In this document: piece after piece, positions 12,301 through 20,013 of the stretch
Position numbering within the stretch: position 1 is the first letter of the stretch
Layout: each line of letters starts with the position of its first letter
Origin: Okapia johnstoni
Taxonomy: Eukaryota > Chordata > Mammalia > Artiodactyla > Giraffidae
NCBI GenBank assembly: GCA_024291935.2
Contig: JAGTYA010000026.1
Span: 9,776,001-9,840,000 of the forward strand
DNA length: 64,000 bases
Direction of reading: 5' to 3'
Position numbers and translations under genes: made by a program
Notes under the pieces: model-generated
What the model was told of the DNA's origin: nothing
What the model saw: the letters and a program-made list of their open reading frames with translations, nothing else
Database searches by the model: none

Positions 12301-15154
12301 GGTCACAGGGCGGGTAAAGGGTCGAGCTGGCACTCAAACCCAGTTGTGCGTCCCTCCCAGAATTCATCTCTCTTCACCTCGGTATCTCCAGGCCCTACAA
12401 TTATGCTAACAGGAGGTGGCCCATAAGCAGGGTGAATCTAAGAGAGTCTGGGCAGGAGGGAAGGGGAATATGCCGGCCCTGGGGAACAGGCCCAGGTTTG
12501 AGCTCAGCATGGCATTAACCACGGGGACACCGTGGAAAACAGCGCTGGACCTCAATTTTCTCATTTGGAAAACAAGAGCATTGGATTCAATCTGCCCTGT
12601 CCAACATGGCAGCCACGAGCTATGTGTGACAACTTAAATGGGAAATAAGTAAAATGTAATAAAACTAAAAATTCAGCTCCTGGATCAAAGGAGTCACATT
12701 TTGAAGGCTCAATAGCCACACGTGGCTAGCTAGTGGCTACTGTGTGGGACGGCACAGATCTGGGATATTCACATCATTACAGAAAGTTCTGTGGACAGCT
12801 CCTCGCTTAGAGGGCCCCCAGACACCCTCCGCTGAGCCAGGCACAAAGGACCACCCTCTGCAGCCTTGCCCAATGTCGAGCCCCGACTCACAGATGATGC
12901 GGGCAGAGGCAGTTGGCTCTTTGGCGGCCTTCTTGGCGATCTTTCTGCTTGATTGTCGGACGGTGCTCTCTTCTTTGGAAACCGGGGAGCAATTCTGAGC
13001 CAGGGAGGCCTGGGGACCCGGGGAGGATGGGGTGATCAGGCTTCGCCGCACGGACTGCCGGCCGACACGGGCGCCCGTGGGCGTAGAGAAGTTATCTGGC
13101 TGGAGGGGAGCCAGCACCCGCTCCTGCCACGGGGAGGCCGGAGAGCTGGGTGAGTCCTGCGGGCCCGGAGCAGCCGCTGCAATCCGGAGCTTGGAGACGG
13201 ACCTTCCGGCCCCAGCCCCTCGGCCCTTGGGGTCCCGGGGTGTAGTCATCAGGGAGCTCACGGTGACAGACTCCAGCCTCCCAGCCTCTGCCTTCTGGGG
13301 TGCTGAATCCTCATCCGAGCTTGAGGGGATCTGGGAGGCCGGGGCCAGGGCAAGGGTCGGAGCCTGGGCAGACTGGAGCTGACTGAGGTACTGCTCGGCA
13401 CTCTGGCGCTCGTTGGCACCGATCTCTACTGCAGGAACCAGCTGGCCCTGGGTTGGGCTCTCCCTGGGCTTCTTGGTCAGGACGGTGGGAGTCCCGGGGG
13501 TGGGTGAAGGAGGGGCGGTTGCCGCAGAGGTGGCCGCCGCTGCAGCGGCGGCCCGAGTCACGCGCCGCAGGACGGAGCCGTTCTCGCCCACCACGGTGGC
13601 CAGCTTCTCCACCTTGTCCTTGCTGCGGAGGTGCCGGGAGATCCGCTGGCTGCTCCGTGTCTTTCTGCGGGACAACCTGGTGGAGGGGGTGGAGCAGAAG
13701 CTGAGCCGACCCAAGGAGGCAGGGAGGCTGCCCAAAATTCCAGCTGGAGGAGCTGCCAGCTCCAGTGGAGTCTGAAGCTTGGAGGCAGAAGACTAGGGTT
13801 CCAATTTAGGCTCTGCCACCTCTAGCCAAGAGACCCTAGATGCTCTTCTCCGAGCCTCAGTCTCCCTATCATGAACTGGGATGATGCCAGTTCCCAAAAA
13901 ACCGCTGGGAAGATTAAATTCCCATAAACCTCCTGCTGACCAGGTCACACTGGGCCAAGCACCCTGCTGTAGGCATCGCTTCTTCTGTCCCTTAATCCAC
14001 CAGACAGTCCCCGAGAGGCAGGGACCCTTATCCTCACTTTAGATTTCAGAAACTCGAGGCTCAGAGAGCTGGAACATTAACCCAAGGACACACAGTTGCT
14101 ACACAGCAGAGCTGGGGTGTACACCCAGGACTGCCTGACTCCAAGACCCAGCCTCTTTCCCCTGGTACTCTGAAACCCACGGTCATTACAGGGGCAGTTA
14201 GAACCAGCATAGCGATGGGGCTGGGAAACAACCAGCCCCTAGTCTACACCTCTGGTCACTCTTCCCCAAGCAGAAAGTCAGATTTTCTTGCTTCTCCCAC
14301 CTCCAGAAACCCTTCCCATCCTCTGAGGCCCAGATCAAACAACACCCCTACCCTAATGCACACAAGCTCTGGACTCCACAGTCTCCAGTCCTGCTTCATT
14401 TCCCTCAGCATGGCGCACGTGGTGCCCACTGCTTCTGATCTCAATTAACACCTTCGAATCAAACTCTTCTCGTGGGCACCAAGCCTCCCGCCCCTCCTAC
14501 CTTTTCCGTATGGGGTCTCTGTTTTCGTCCTGAATGGAAGAAATTCGTCTCTTCTTCCGTCGGTTCTTCTGTGAAGGCGTTCTGGGCATCAGCTCAGGCT
14601 CTTTGCTGAATTCTCTGTTATGAAGACAGTGATGTTCGAGGCTACCTGGAAACCACTGCCCCTCCCCCACCCAGCCAGACCGCTGCCCCTTTCCTGGCAG
14701 TGGCTGGTCAAGCTGGGGTGACCAGCACCGAGTGAGTGCTCCAAGGCTGCGTGCGAGTTACCCACCGCCAGGCACTCGGGGCTTCCTCGCGTAGACATAG
14801 CAGGGGAGCGTTTGCCAGGCAACCCTACCTTCCGAGGCCCAGGCCAACCCCTCTCCCTAGCCCTGAGCATCCGGGGCACTCAGGAGGGATCACTGGCAGC
14901 CTGTCTTGCCTGGCAGGTGGGGAAGTGCCCTAAGGCCGCAGCAGCCAGGCAGCCCCTGGTGCATCCTGCCAGTGCCACCCCCCTCCTGCCCACCCCCACC
15001 CCCCACCCCCGCACCTGGTGAACATGCGCTTGGCCTCCTCCTCGATCTCCTCCAGCCACACCATGTCCTTATTGTCCACGTTGCAGACAAACTCCAGGAG
15101 CTTCTGGTCGCATAGCTCCAGCAAGTGAATAGGCCCCTGGGCTGTTGTCCCCAT
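3289..15154 (-). CDS. INCENP: INCENP, N-terminal 520 residues (ten coding exons, gene continues past base 1)
   Basis: Inner centromere protein is the scaffold of the chromosomal passenger complex. Its N-terminus binds survivin and borealin and targets the complex to centromeres and midzone; its C-terminal IN-box (not in this window) binds and activates Aurora B. Joining the minus-strand exons listed below gives one open frame of 520 codons that matches the remembered human protein along its length: start [20 protein letters not shown], the MPRTP Cdk1 site at residue 59, an alanine run at 127-132, a PAVEI HP1-type motif at 166-170, the acidic [20 protein letters not shown] stretch, and [15 protein letters not shown]. 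All introns are GT-AG and all phases agree. The single-alpha-helix coiled coil and IN-box exons were looked for between 1 and 3288 and not found, so they lie further left. Identification is firm; human comparisons are from memory. Confidence 0.96.
3775..3909 (-). CDS. INCENP: INCENP exon 10 (residues 472-516)
   Basis: A 135-nt exon, exactly 45 codons in phase 0: [20 protein letters not shown], then [20 protein letters not shown] and RVDPK. Acceptor CCGCAG, donor CCCAAG/GTGAGG. The intron before it is 110 bp. Strongly conserved with human, this segment immediately precedes the long charged helix. Confidence 0.95.
4020..4137 (-). CDS. INCENP: INCENP exon 9 (residues 432-471)
   Basis: A 118-nt exon: G completes Arg432, then [20 protein letters not shown] followed by [19 protein letters not shown]. 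Acceptor CTCGGCAG, donor AACAAG/GTGAGT, phase 0. It combines a basic patch, an acidic run and SP/TP sites ahead of the helical region. Nearly identical to human as remembered ([20 protein letters not shown]). Confidence 0.95.
4564..4615 (-). CDS. INCENP: INCENP exon 8 (residues 415-431)
   Basis: A 52-nt exon: AG completes Glu415, then [16 protein letters not shown], then AG of Arg432. Acceptor CTCCACAG, donor GTCAG/GTTTGC, a weaker GTTTG donor than in the other exons. Human has TDQADGPREPPQSA at this place. Confidence 0.92.
5175..5311 (-). repeat. CHR-type SINE fragment in INCENP intron
   Basis: Reverse-oriented: CATGCAGGATCTTAGTTCCC, CAGGGATTGAACCC and the end CCACTGGACCATCAGGGAAG. Lies between exons 7 and 8. 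Confidence 0.85.
5921..6014 (-). CDS. INCENP: INCENP exon 7 (residues 384-414 plus first base of 415)
   Basis: A 94-nt exon, acceptor CCTTTAG, donor GCCAGG/GTGAGT. It starts [20 protein letters not shown] and ends [11 protein letters not shown]. The intron before it is only 82 bp. Both the ends and the phase are as expected, but the middle differs clearly from the remembered human sequence ([20 protein letters not shown]), making this the least conserved coding exon seen here. Confidence 0.9.
6097..6154 (-). CDS. INCENP: INCENP exon 6 (residues 364-383)
   Basis: A 58-nt exon: C completes Ser364, then [19 protein letters not shown], a Glu/Pro/Lys-rich disordered linker. Acceptor GCTTGCAG, donor CCAGAG/GTAAGC, ending in phase 0. 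It is the counterpart of the human SEQKEPPEEAEPVAAAEPE region. Confidence 0.92.
7011..7062 (-). CDS. INCENP: INCENP exon 5 (residues 347-363)
   Basis: A 52-nt exon: two bases complete Cys347, then [16 protein letters not shown], then AG of the next codon. Acceptor CCCGTCAG, donor GTCAG/GTGAGT. The sequence matches human [16 protein letters not shown] as remembered. The preceding intron is 5,829 bp and carries the minisatellite, which ends about 110 bp before this acceptor. Confidence 0.94.
7171..8390. repeat. Minisatellite (VNTR-like), about 41-bp unit, about 29 copies
   Basis: The motif CTTCACTAGT (with variants CTAATC, CTAGAC) recurs about 29 times by eye count, separated by variants of CACAGACCCCCTCACCCCACAGACCCCTCC in two halves. 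A variant unit beginning AGATCTTTCCCACCC or AGATCCTCCCCACCC recurs at 7476, 7764, 8043 and 8311, giving a higher-order period of 288, 279 and 268 bp (about seven units). The plus strand is C-rich, so INCENP pre-mRNA is G-rich here. It lies in the 5.8-kb intron just upstream of exon 5. Confidence 0.95.
8391..9860 (-). other. INCENP: INCENP intron, mixed old repeats and unique sequence
   Basis: A CHR-type fragment at about 8,930-9,035 (AACTAAAGATCCTGCATGATG), an ancient repeat of the 'GGGCCTACTATGCACCAGGC' type near 8,600-8,680, and otherwise AT-rich unique intron. No exon signal matching INCENP. Confidence 0.55.
10053..10255 (+). repeat. Bov-tA SINE
   Basis: Full tRNA-Glu head (GTTTCCCTGGTGGCTCAGAC, GGGTTTGATCCCTGG) followed by the Bov-A body (CACTCCAGTATTCTTG, TAGTCCATGGGGTTGC, GAGTCGGACAGACCG). 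Confidence 0.93.
10930..11085. repeat. MIR fragment
   Basis: Weak MIR signature, with a stretch resembling TTAATAGATGGGGAAACAGG. Diverged. Confidence 0.45.
11145..11276 (-). repeat. Bov-A SINE, reverse
   Basis: CAGTCACTAAGTCCATCTCC, then the reverse Bov-A body: CCATGGACTGCAGCCCACCA, AGGCAAGAATACTTGAG and GCCATTTCCTTCTCC. Confidence 0.88.
11690..12150. repeat. L2/MIR-derived patch
   Basis: GTGGCCTCCTTCAGCCTCAG resembles MIR; 11,930-12,080 (CTGCCAGGAATACC, TTCCAGGAAGCCTTCGC) resembles an L2 3' end. Ancient; no exon. Confidence 0.45.
12170..12370 (+). repeat. MIR SINE
   Basis: Classic MIR layout: GGCACTGTTCTAAGCATCC, TGCTATTATTATCAGC, GTAACTTGCCCAAGGTCAC and CTGGCACTCAAACCCAG. Confidence 0.8.
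12590..12800. repeat. hAT-Charlie-type DNA transposon (non-autonomous)
   Basis: Contains GCCCTGTCCAACATGGCAGCC at the left and CACACGTGGCTAGCTAGTGG with TGTGTGGGACGGCACAGAT at the right, forming imperfect inverted ends of the kind in MER1-type elements. It abuts exon 4 on its 3' side. Another copy lies at 47.1 kb. Confidence 0.6.
12892..13676 (-). CDS. INCENP: INCENP exon 4 (residues 85-346 plus first base of codon 347)
   Basis: This large 785-nt exon has the acceptor CACCAG before 13676 and the donor ATCATCT/GTGAGT after 12892. It opens with [20 protein letters not shown], a basic serine-rich stretch, followed by [20 protein letters not shown], an alanine run (127-132), and PAVEI at 166-170, a PxVxI motif of the kind through which INCENP binds the HP1 chromoshadow domain. 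The rest is a Ser/Pro/Ala-rich disordered linker with many SP and TP sites, ending in SARII. It is strongly GC-rich, hence the long antisense open frames, which are shadows. It is flanked by MIR elements on its 5' side and a hAT fragment on its 3' side. Confidence 0.96.
13775..14170. repeat. INCENP: Two MIR elements upstream of INCENP exon 4
   Basis: 13,775-13,925 has the MIR 5' half (GACTAGGGTTCCAATTTAGG, CCGAGCCTCAGTCTCCC); 13,965-14,165 has the 3' type (CAGAAACTCGAGGCTCAGAGA, CCCAAGGACACACAGTTGC, CAGAGCTGGGGT). Confidence 0.7.
14230..14420. repeat. L2 fragment
   Basis: L2-like 3' sequence: CCACCTCCAGAAACCCTTCC, GGCCCAGATCAAACAACACC. Diverged; just 5' of the exon 3 donor side. Confidence 0.4.
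14501..14614 (-). CDS. INCENP: INCENP exon 3 (residues 47-84, Cdk1 site Thr59)
   Basis: The acceptor TAACAG precedes 14614 and the donor AAAAG/GTAGGA follows 14501. The exon is 114 nt: one base completing Arg47, 37 codons, then AG of the next Arg codon. It encodes [20 protein letters not shown], then a basic [17 protein letters not shown] segment. Thr59-Pro60 in MPRTP matches the Cdk1 site known in human INCENP; the basic patch resembles a nuclear localisation signal. Intron 2 is 400 bp. Confidence 0.95.
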
Positions 15155-15165
15155 GGTGGCTCTGC
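15015..15165 (-). CDS. INCENP: INCENP exon 2 (start codon, residues 1-46 and part of 47)
   Basis: The acceptor TTTCTCCAG precedes 15165. Eleven untranslated bases end in GCCACC directly before ATGG (start at 15154), a near-ideal Kozak context. The exon encodes [20 protein letters not shown] through AKRMFT and ends after the AG of the Arg47 codon at the donor CACCAG/GTGCGG. This is the conserved CPC-box helix that forms the three-helix bundle with survivin and borealin and drives centromere and midzone targeting. The start is certain because the residues match the family from Met1. Confidence 0.96.
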
Positions 15166-15445
15166 CTGGAGAAAGCAGAGACAAGAGGCATGGGGGCTCA
15201 GGCTGGAATCGTCACACTCTTGAAACACCACCCCCTCCCCACCCCCATATGACACTGTTCGCATAAGTCCACACTGCCCAGCCAATTCTGGGATCAATGG
15301 ACCTCCTTATAAATGGGCTTCCTGGGTTCAAGAGAGACTGCAGTGCAACCAGGAAGGACCCCTTGACCTGCCCAAACACAGACATGTTCTTACCTACTCC
15401 TCTTACTGCCTGAAGGTGACTGAGGGCCACCTTGAGGTACACCTA

Positions 15446-15652
15446 GGGGCTTCCCTGGTGGCCCAGACAGTAAAGAATCTGCCTGCAATGCAGGAGACCT
15501 GCGTTCGATCCCTGTGTAGGGAAGATCCCCTGGAGAAGGAAATGGCAACCCACACCAGTATTCTTGCCTGGAGAATCCCATGGACAAAGGAGTCTGGCAG
15601 GCTACATTCCATGGGACTGCAAAGAGTCGGACACGACTGAGTGACTAACACT
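15446..15652 (+). repeat. Bov-tA SINE
   Basis: Complete: GGCTTCCCTGGTGGCCCAGA, GAGACCTGCGTTCGATCCC, GCCTGGAGAATCCCATGGAC, GAGTCGGACACGACTGAG. In INCENP intron 1. Confidence 0.95.
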
Positions 15653-15804
15653 TGAGCTAACCCCAGGTGTCAGGCCAAAGAACATCGAATCCAACTGCCT
15701 CTTATGGATGCTAGTGAATGACAAGAGCTCTGCATTCCAAAGGAGTGGGTAAGAAAGTGGTGGTCCAGAGACAGGCTCTTCTCTAAGGGGCCCCTGCAGT
15801 CCAG

Positions 15805-16083
15805 AGCGGAGAAGGCAATGGCAACCCACTCCAGTACTCTTGCCTGGGAAATCCCATGGACAGAGGAGCCTGGTAGGCTGCAGCCCATGGGGTCGCGAAG
15901 AGTCGGACATGACTGAGCGACTTCACTTTCACTTTTCACTTTCATGCATTGGAGAAGGAAATGGCAACCCACTCCAGTGTTCTTGCCTGGAGAATCCCAG
16001 GGATGGGGGAGCCTGGTGGGCTGCCGTCTCTGGGGTCGCACAGAGTCGGACACAACTGAAGCGACTTAGCAGCAGCAGCAGTC
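15805..16083 (+). repeat. Bov-A dimer (Bov-A2) SINE ending in (AGC)n
   Basis: Two Bov-A monomers in tandem: each has GGAGAAGG(A/C)AATGGCAACC, CTTGCCTGG and GTCGGACA(T/C)GACTGA or its variant; joined by TTTCACTTTTCACTTTCATG and ending GACTTAGCAGCAGCAGCAG. Confidence 0.93.
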
Positions 16084-16239
16084 CAGAGACAGGGTCTTCT
16101 CTAAGGGACCCCCTACAACTCTCTCCCTTGAGGTGAAACGCCTTCGGATGGATGAAGGAGCATGAGGGGAGCGGATAAGCAATGCCTTGTTTTTTAGAAA
16201 ACTTAGTCTAGAAATATCAGGCAGTATAAAATACAAAAT

Positions 16240-16510
16240 TAGTTTTCCCTTAATTTTTTAAAAATAATTTTTATCGAAGTATAGCTGATTGACAATGTTG
16301 TGTTAGTTTCAGATACATATATATCTATTCTTTTTCATTACAGGTTATTAAAAGATACTGAGTAGCGTTCCCTGGGGTATACAGCAGGTTCTTGTTGGTT
16401 ATCTATTTTGTATATCGTAGTGTGTATATTTTAATCCCAAGCTCCTAATTTATCTCTTCCTCCCTTTCCCCTTTGGTAACCAGAAGCTTGCTTTCTATGT
16501 CTTAATTTCT
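16240..16510 (-). repeat. Artiodactyl L1 3'-end fragment, reverse
   Basis: ATCGAAGTATAGCTGATTGA, AATGTTGTGTTAGTTTCAG, CCTGGGGTATACAGCAGG, and TTTGGTAACCAGAAGCTTGC: the standard L1 3' UTR-type sequence of artiodactyls in reverse. Confidence 0.75.
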
Positions 16511-16609
16511 TAAAAAACTAGCAACTCAAACAAACAAAAACAAACAACTAGAAATTCAGATATTCTCCTCAAAACTCAGTTATAAAATTATCACCAAAGC
16601 CCCAGGCAA

Positions 16610-17300
16610 TGAAGAAGTGTTCTATTCTGGTTCACAGCAGGGGCTCAGTAAATATCCCGACTGGGGCAATGAATGAAAGAATGAATTAATGGGTGACAGT
16701 CACAAGCCATAATAACAGACTGCATGTCTCATGCCATGGCAGTGACCCATCACTCCGATTGACATCTTCAAAACCAAGAACCACACACAGCTCAGCCTGT
16801 CTAAGACAGGAGGTTCTGGAAGGAGGGGCTAAGTCACTGACCCTTACAAAGGGCTTAACACCAGGTGCTATTGCAGCCTCATAGGACTGACTTCCCAGGG
16901 CTTGATTTCCAGAGCACACTAGCCTCTGTTCCTCGAGCAAGCTCTGCCCTCTGCCTGGAACCTTCTGTCTCCTATTTGGTACAGCTCACTCCTCAGCACT
17001 TGGCTCTCAGCAACATAGGGAGGACCTGACTACCAGCCACCATCCTATCCATCAGTTTCAATACTCTGCACAACACTCAGGTGACCATGTATCTGCTTGC
17101 TGACTACCTGTCTCTGCCCACTAAGCATTTGTTCCCTGAGGGTAAGCCCTGGTCTTTCTTGCTTATAGCTTTGAACCCCAGAGCTTGGCAGAATGCCTGG
17201 CACAAAAGGAATACCTGTTGAATGAGTAGATCCATCTATCAACTGTACACCTAGAAATAAACATTCTACAGCCACTCTAACTCCCTCCCTAAAGACACAC
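16610..17300. repeat. L2-like fragments and short (CA)n in INCENP intron 1
   Basis: CAGCAGGGGCTCAGTAAATA with GAATGAATGA-like repeats (16,620-16,690) and CCCTGAGGGTAAGCCCTGG to GAATACCTGTTGAATGAGT (17,130-17,230) resemble L2 3' ends. A short (CA) run lies at 17,296-17,309. Confidence 0.5.
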
Positions 17301-17309
17301 ACACACACA

Positions 17310-18075
17310 GGGACACCAAATGAGGGCATTCTATACAGGTTAGAGTACGCTTTCCTCATCCAAAGCCCTACTCCAAGGAGCCAAGAGCAGCACCGTCAGG
17401 GCAGGACCAACTGGGCAGGATCGCAGAGGCTTTGGGCAGAGACAGGTGTGCAGATTCCAGTCACAGCACAGCCTCCTGGCTGCCATCTCTCTGACTCCCC
17501 CCAGTCCCTCTGTCCCAGCGCTCAGCCTTAGCTAAAGACAGGAATCCAGTTTGAGGCTAGAAGAGAGAGACCTGTTTAAGGAACAGAAAACACTTTGTGC
17601 TATGGAAAGCAAACAATTTGCTCTTTTATTAAAAAAAGTACTCGTTCAAAATGGCCAAGTGGGTGAGGGCTTCTTATACAAAGTGCAAAGAGGTGTTTGA
17701 GCTTCTTCCGTAAGGAAGTTTGTTTTCAGCAGCCTCAGCCTATTTAAAAAGGGTCACTGTCATTAGATCAGAGATGACCCTGAGAAAGGAGATCAGTGTT
17801 GAGAATGAGGGTCTGGGGAAAAGCAATAAAAACCTTTTCAGTCCCCTGTAAGAACCTGGATACAAACCCAAAGCACCTTACTTCTCACCAAGGGTGAAGG
17901 AGGCTCATCTTCCTCTCCCAATACTTTTCTCACGTCACACATTAGAGCCCCCCAGCCCTCTTTCACAATGCCTGTTCTTTTGAGGGTGTGGGAAGTCCAC
18001 CAGCCAACCCTGACCACACTTCAGTGAAGGAGGGTCTAATAGCTGCTTTCTGTAAACAGACCTGCTCCATGCTCG
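17310..18075 (-). other. INCENP: INCENP intron 1, unique sequence
   Basis: No repeat or coding pattern recognised. AT-rich with several purine-rich patches. Confidence 0.5.
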
Positions 18076-18079
18076 GGTG

Positions 18080-18360
18080 GAGCATCATCGCATTTCATTC
18101 TCGCCACAACCTCAAGGAGATCCTGCTGCTGCTGCTGCTGCTGCTGCTAAGTCGCTTCAGTCGTGTCCGACTCTGTGCAACCCCGTAGACGGCAGCCCAC
18201 CAGGCTCTGCCGTCCCTGGGATTTTCCAGGCAAGAGTACTGGAGTGGGTTGCCATTGCCTTCTCCGAGTGCAGATGAACAAATTGAGGCAGACTGAAGTT
18301 AAGTCCAAGTCTTCGGGCAAGTCAGGGGCGGGGCCCGGATTTAAACTGTGCTCTTAACCT
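18080..18360. repeat. MIR split by a Bov-A insertion
   Basis: The MIR left part (CATTTCATTCTCGCCACAACC) stops near 18,120; Bov-A in reverse with a (CTG)8-type run occupies 18,124-18,272 (CTAAGTCGCTTCAGTCGTGT, GGCAGCCCACCAGGCTCTGC); the MIR resumes with CAGATGAACAAATTGAGGCA. Confidence 0.8.
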
Positions 18361-18548
18361 CAAGCTTTGCCGCCTACTCCATTTCAACTTCGGAAAGGTA
18401 GGCGCCAAGTTCTGACTGGGCCCCAGAGAAGGCCACTGTCAGTAAACGTGCCTGGGCAGTGACAAAGTACCACTGGCCTCCGGAAACGGGTCAATTTAAA
18501 ATGTTGCTCAGCCGATAAGGGAGGTGGTGAGCGAGGGTTAACTGTACA

Positions 18549-18578
18549 GAAATGCCATCTGGTGAAATGCCATCTGGT
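18549..18578. repeat. 15-bp tandem duplication
   Basis: GAAATGCCATCTGGT occurs twice in direct succession, then a partial third (ATAATGCC). At the edge of the CpG island. Confidence 0.8.
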
Positions 18579-18840
18579 ATAATGCCGCTACACAAGCCGG
18601 TCGGTGGGTGCTTCCTGAGCGTCCAGGTCAACAAAAGGCACCTGGAGGGGGACGAGGCGGGGTGGGGTCATCTTGGGCCCCAGGACCAAGGCAGGGCACC
18701 TCGTCTCTGGGAAGAGGTGACCCATCCCCTGCAGGCCGCAACGCGGGGTAGGGGAGGTCATGCCCCGCGGGCCGGGGCTGGCGGAGGGAAAACAAATTGC
18801 TAACGACCCCCAGCCCAGCCGGCCGCCCGCGCACACTCAC

Positions 18841-18975
18841 TCGACTACACCGCGTCTCCTTAAGTGCAGCTCCGATCCAAGTCCGGCGACCTTCCCAACA
18901 CAAATCCCAGCCGGCCCAAGCCCCACGGCTCCCGGCCTCCAAGGATTGCGGATGCAGTGAACTAACGGGGCGGTA
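18841..18975 (-). other. INCENP: INCENP exon 1, 5' untranslated (outer end approximate)
   Basis: The minus strand has a consensus donor, GTCGA followed by GTGAGTGTGC, so the exon ends at 18841. The transcription start is inferred to be shortly downstream of the CHR, near 18,950-18,990; no base-level start can be read. The presumed exon contains no ATG, so no upstream ORF competes with the start in exon 2. Intron 1 would be 3,675 bp (15166-18840). Confidence 0.6.
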
Positions 18976-18998
18976 CAGCGCGGGCCAAACCTACGATT

Positions 18999-19004
18999 TT
19001 CAAA
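18999..19004 (-). promoter_or_regulatory. CHR element (cell-cycle genes homology region)
   Basis: The minus strand reads TTTTGAAAA here, containing the canonical CHR hexamer TTTGAA in the transcribed orientation, about 160 bp upstream of the exon 1 donor. CHR sites bind LIN54 in the DREAM and MMB complexes and sit at the start sites of late cell-cycle genes, usually with CCAAT boxes upstream, as here. Confidence 0.6.
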
Positions 19005-19017
19005 ACTGAAGATTCGA

Positions 19018-19114
19018 CCAATCCCCGTCAAGTTTGTCTGGGCGGCTGCAAAACTCTAAGCCAATCAAGTAAAAGGAAGCACCAGTTAGGCCATCGATTG
19101 GCCACGTGGATTGG
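19018..19114. promoter_or_regulatory. Cluster of four CCAAT (NF-Y) boxes with E-box
   Basis: CCAAT occurs on plus at 19018 and 19061 and on minus at 19097-19101 and 19110-19114; start-to-start spacings are 43, 36 and 13 bp. CACGTG lies between the last two. Four CCAAT pentamers in under 100 bp directly upstream of the CHR is far above chance and typical of NF-Y-driven mitotic promoters. Confidence 0.65.
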
Positions 19115-19170
19115 CAGTCTGCGGGACTAAGAGGAGGGGAGAGGAAGCGTTGAAACTTTAACCTGCACAG

Positions 19171-19178
19171 CTTCCGGG
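19171..19178 (-). promoter_or_regulatory. ETS-family core site
   Basis: CCCGGAAG on the minus strand matches the GABPA/ELK-type core common in CpG-island promoters. It lies between the CCAAT cluster and the ZNF143-type motif. Confidence 0.4.
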
Positions 19179-19234
19179 AACAGCGGCGCGCGGCCTAGAG
19201 AGGAGATCGCCCGCGGTAAGGCCTCACACGCCAG

Positions 19235-19260
19235 AACTACAAGTCCCAGCGTGCATTGCG
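19235..19260 (+). promoter_or_regulatory. Long ZNF143/THAP11-type motif
   Basis: The plus strand carries ACTACAAGTCCCAGCGTGC followed by ATTGCG. This matches the extended ZNF143 (Staf) binding site, with its ACTACA arm, TCCCAG core and TGC end, a hallmark of ubiquitous and often bidirectional CpG promoters. It lies about 230 bp upstream of the CHR. Confidence 0.65.
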
Positions 19261-19280
19261 AGTGCCCTGAGGGACCTGGG

Positions 19281-19786
19281 AGATAGGTGAGGCCTTAGTT
19301 GTGGATCGTGCTTTTTTCCGGAGTGTTTACTTTGCCATTCTTCATCCAACTCTGTCCTCAATACGGGACGACCTCTGCTACTTTATAGAAATAATATAGA
19401 CGATGATGTTTCTTAATGATTTCAGGTTAAAATTACGAAGCAAAACAGCAAAATTTATAATACAGCAAAATTATTTCCATAACAATTAACATTGTCTGAG
19501 TCACAAGTTAAGCCAAATTGCTTATATGCTTTCCTTGCTGTCAAAGGTTAAAGTAAAAATCCAGATTTCCATTTACACACAAATTTCCAACCTCAAACTG
19601 CAGTTCCAGCATACTTTTTCAGACTTTGATGCAAATGCAGAGGAAATTTCCATTATTTCATAATCAATTTAACTCTGTTATTCAGGACTTTCCACTTAGT
19701 CTCCAACTGGAAGTCATTAATCTGCAATGCGATGACCTGCTAAAAGGCAAATATCAAGAGAAGAAGCTAACAATTCTATGCATACC
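19281..19786. other. AT-rich intergenic DNA upstream of the INCENP promoter
   Basis: CpG content drops sharply at about 19,290. No repeat or frame recognised; contains candidate plus-strand splice donors just before it (see findings). Confidence 0.5.
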
Positions 19787-20013
19787 TTTCTGGTGATAGT
19801 TAAGTCACCAAGTCATGTTGGACTCTCCTGAGACTCCATGGACTATAGCTGACCCTGTGGACTGTAGCTCACCAGGCTCCTCTGTCCATGGGATTCTCCA
19901 GGCAAGAATACTGGAGTTGGTTGCCATTTCCTTCTACAGGGGACATTCCCCACCCAGTGACTGAACCCTGGTCCACCAGCATTGCAGGCAGATTCCTTAC
20001 TGACTGAGCCACT

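Larger units (their letters stand above)
18600..19280 (-). promoter_or_regulatory. INCENP: INCENP CpG-island promoter
   Basis: This is the only CpG-dense stretch outside the large coding exon. On the minus strand it reads into exon 1. It holds a CHR core (TTTGAA on the minus strand, 18999-19004), four CCAAT boxes (19018-19022 and 19061-19065 on plus; 19097-19101 and 19110-19114 as ATTGG), a CACGTG E-box (19103-19108), an ETS core (CCCGGAAG on minus, 19171-19178) and a ZNF143-type motif (19235-19260). No TATA box is evident. CHR plus several CCAAT boxes is the known architecture of G2/M genes controlled by DREAM/MuvB-B-Myb and NF-Y, which fits a mitotic gene. Site calls are motif matches by eye. 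Confidence 0.8.

Noticed and set aside
13413..13775. 120-codon plus-strand frame opposite INCENP exon 4
   Set aside because: It is the antisense shadow of a GC-rich coding exon, with no family match and no independent start or splice context.
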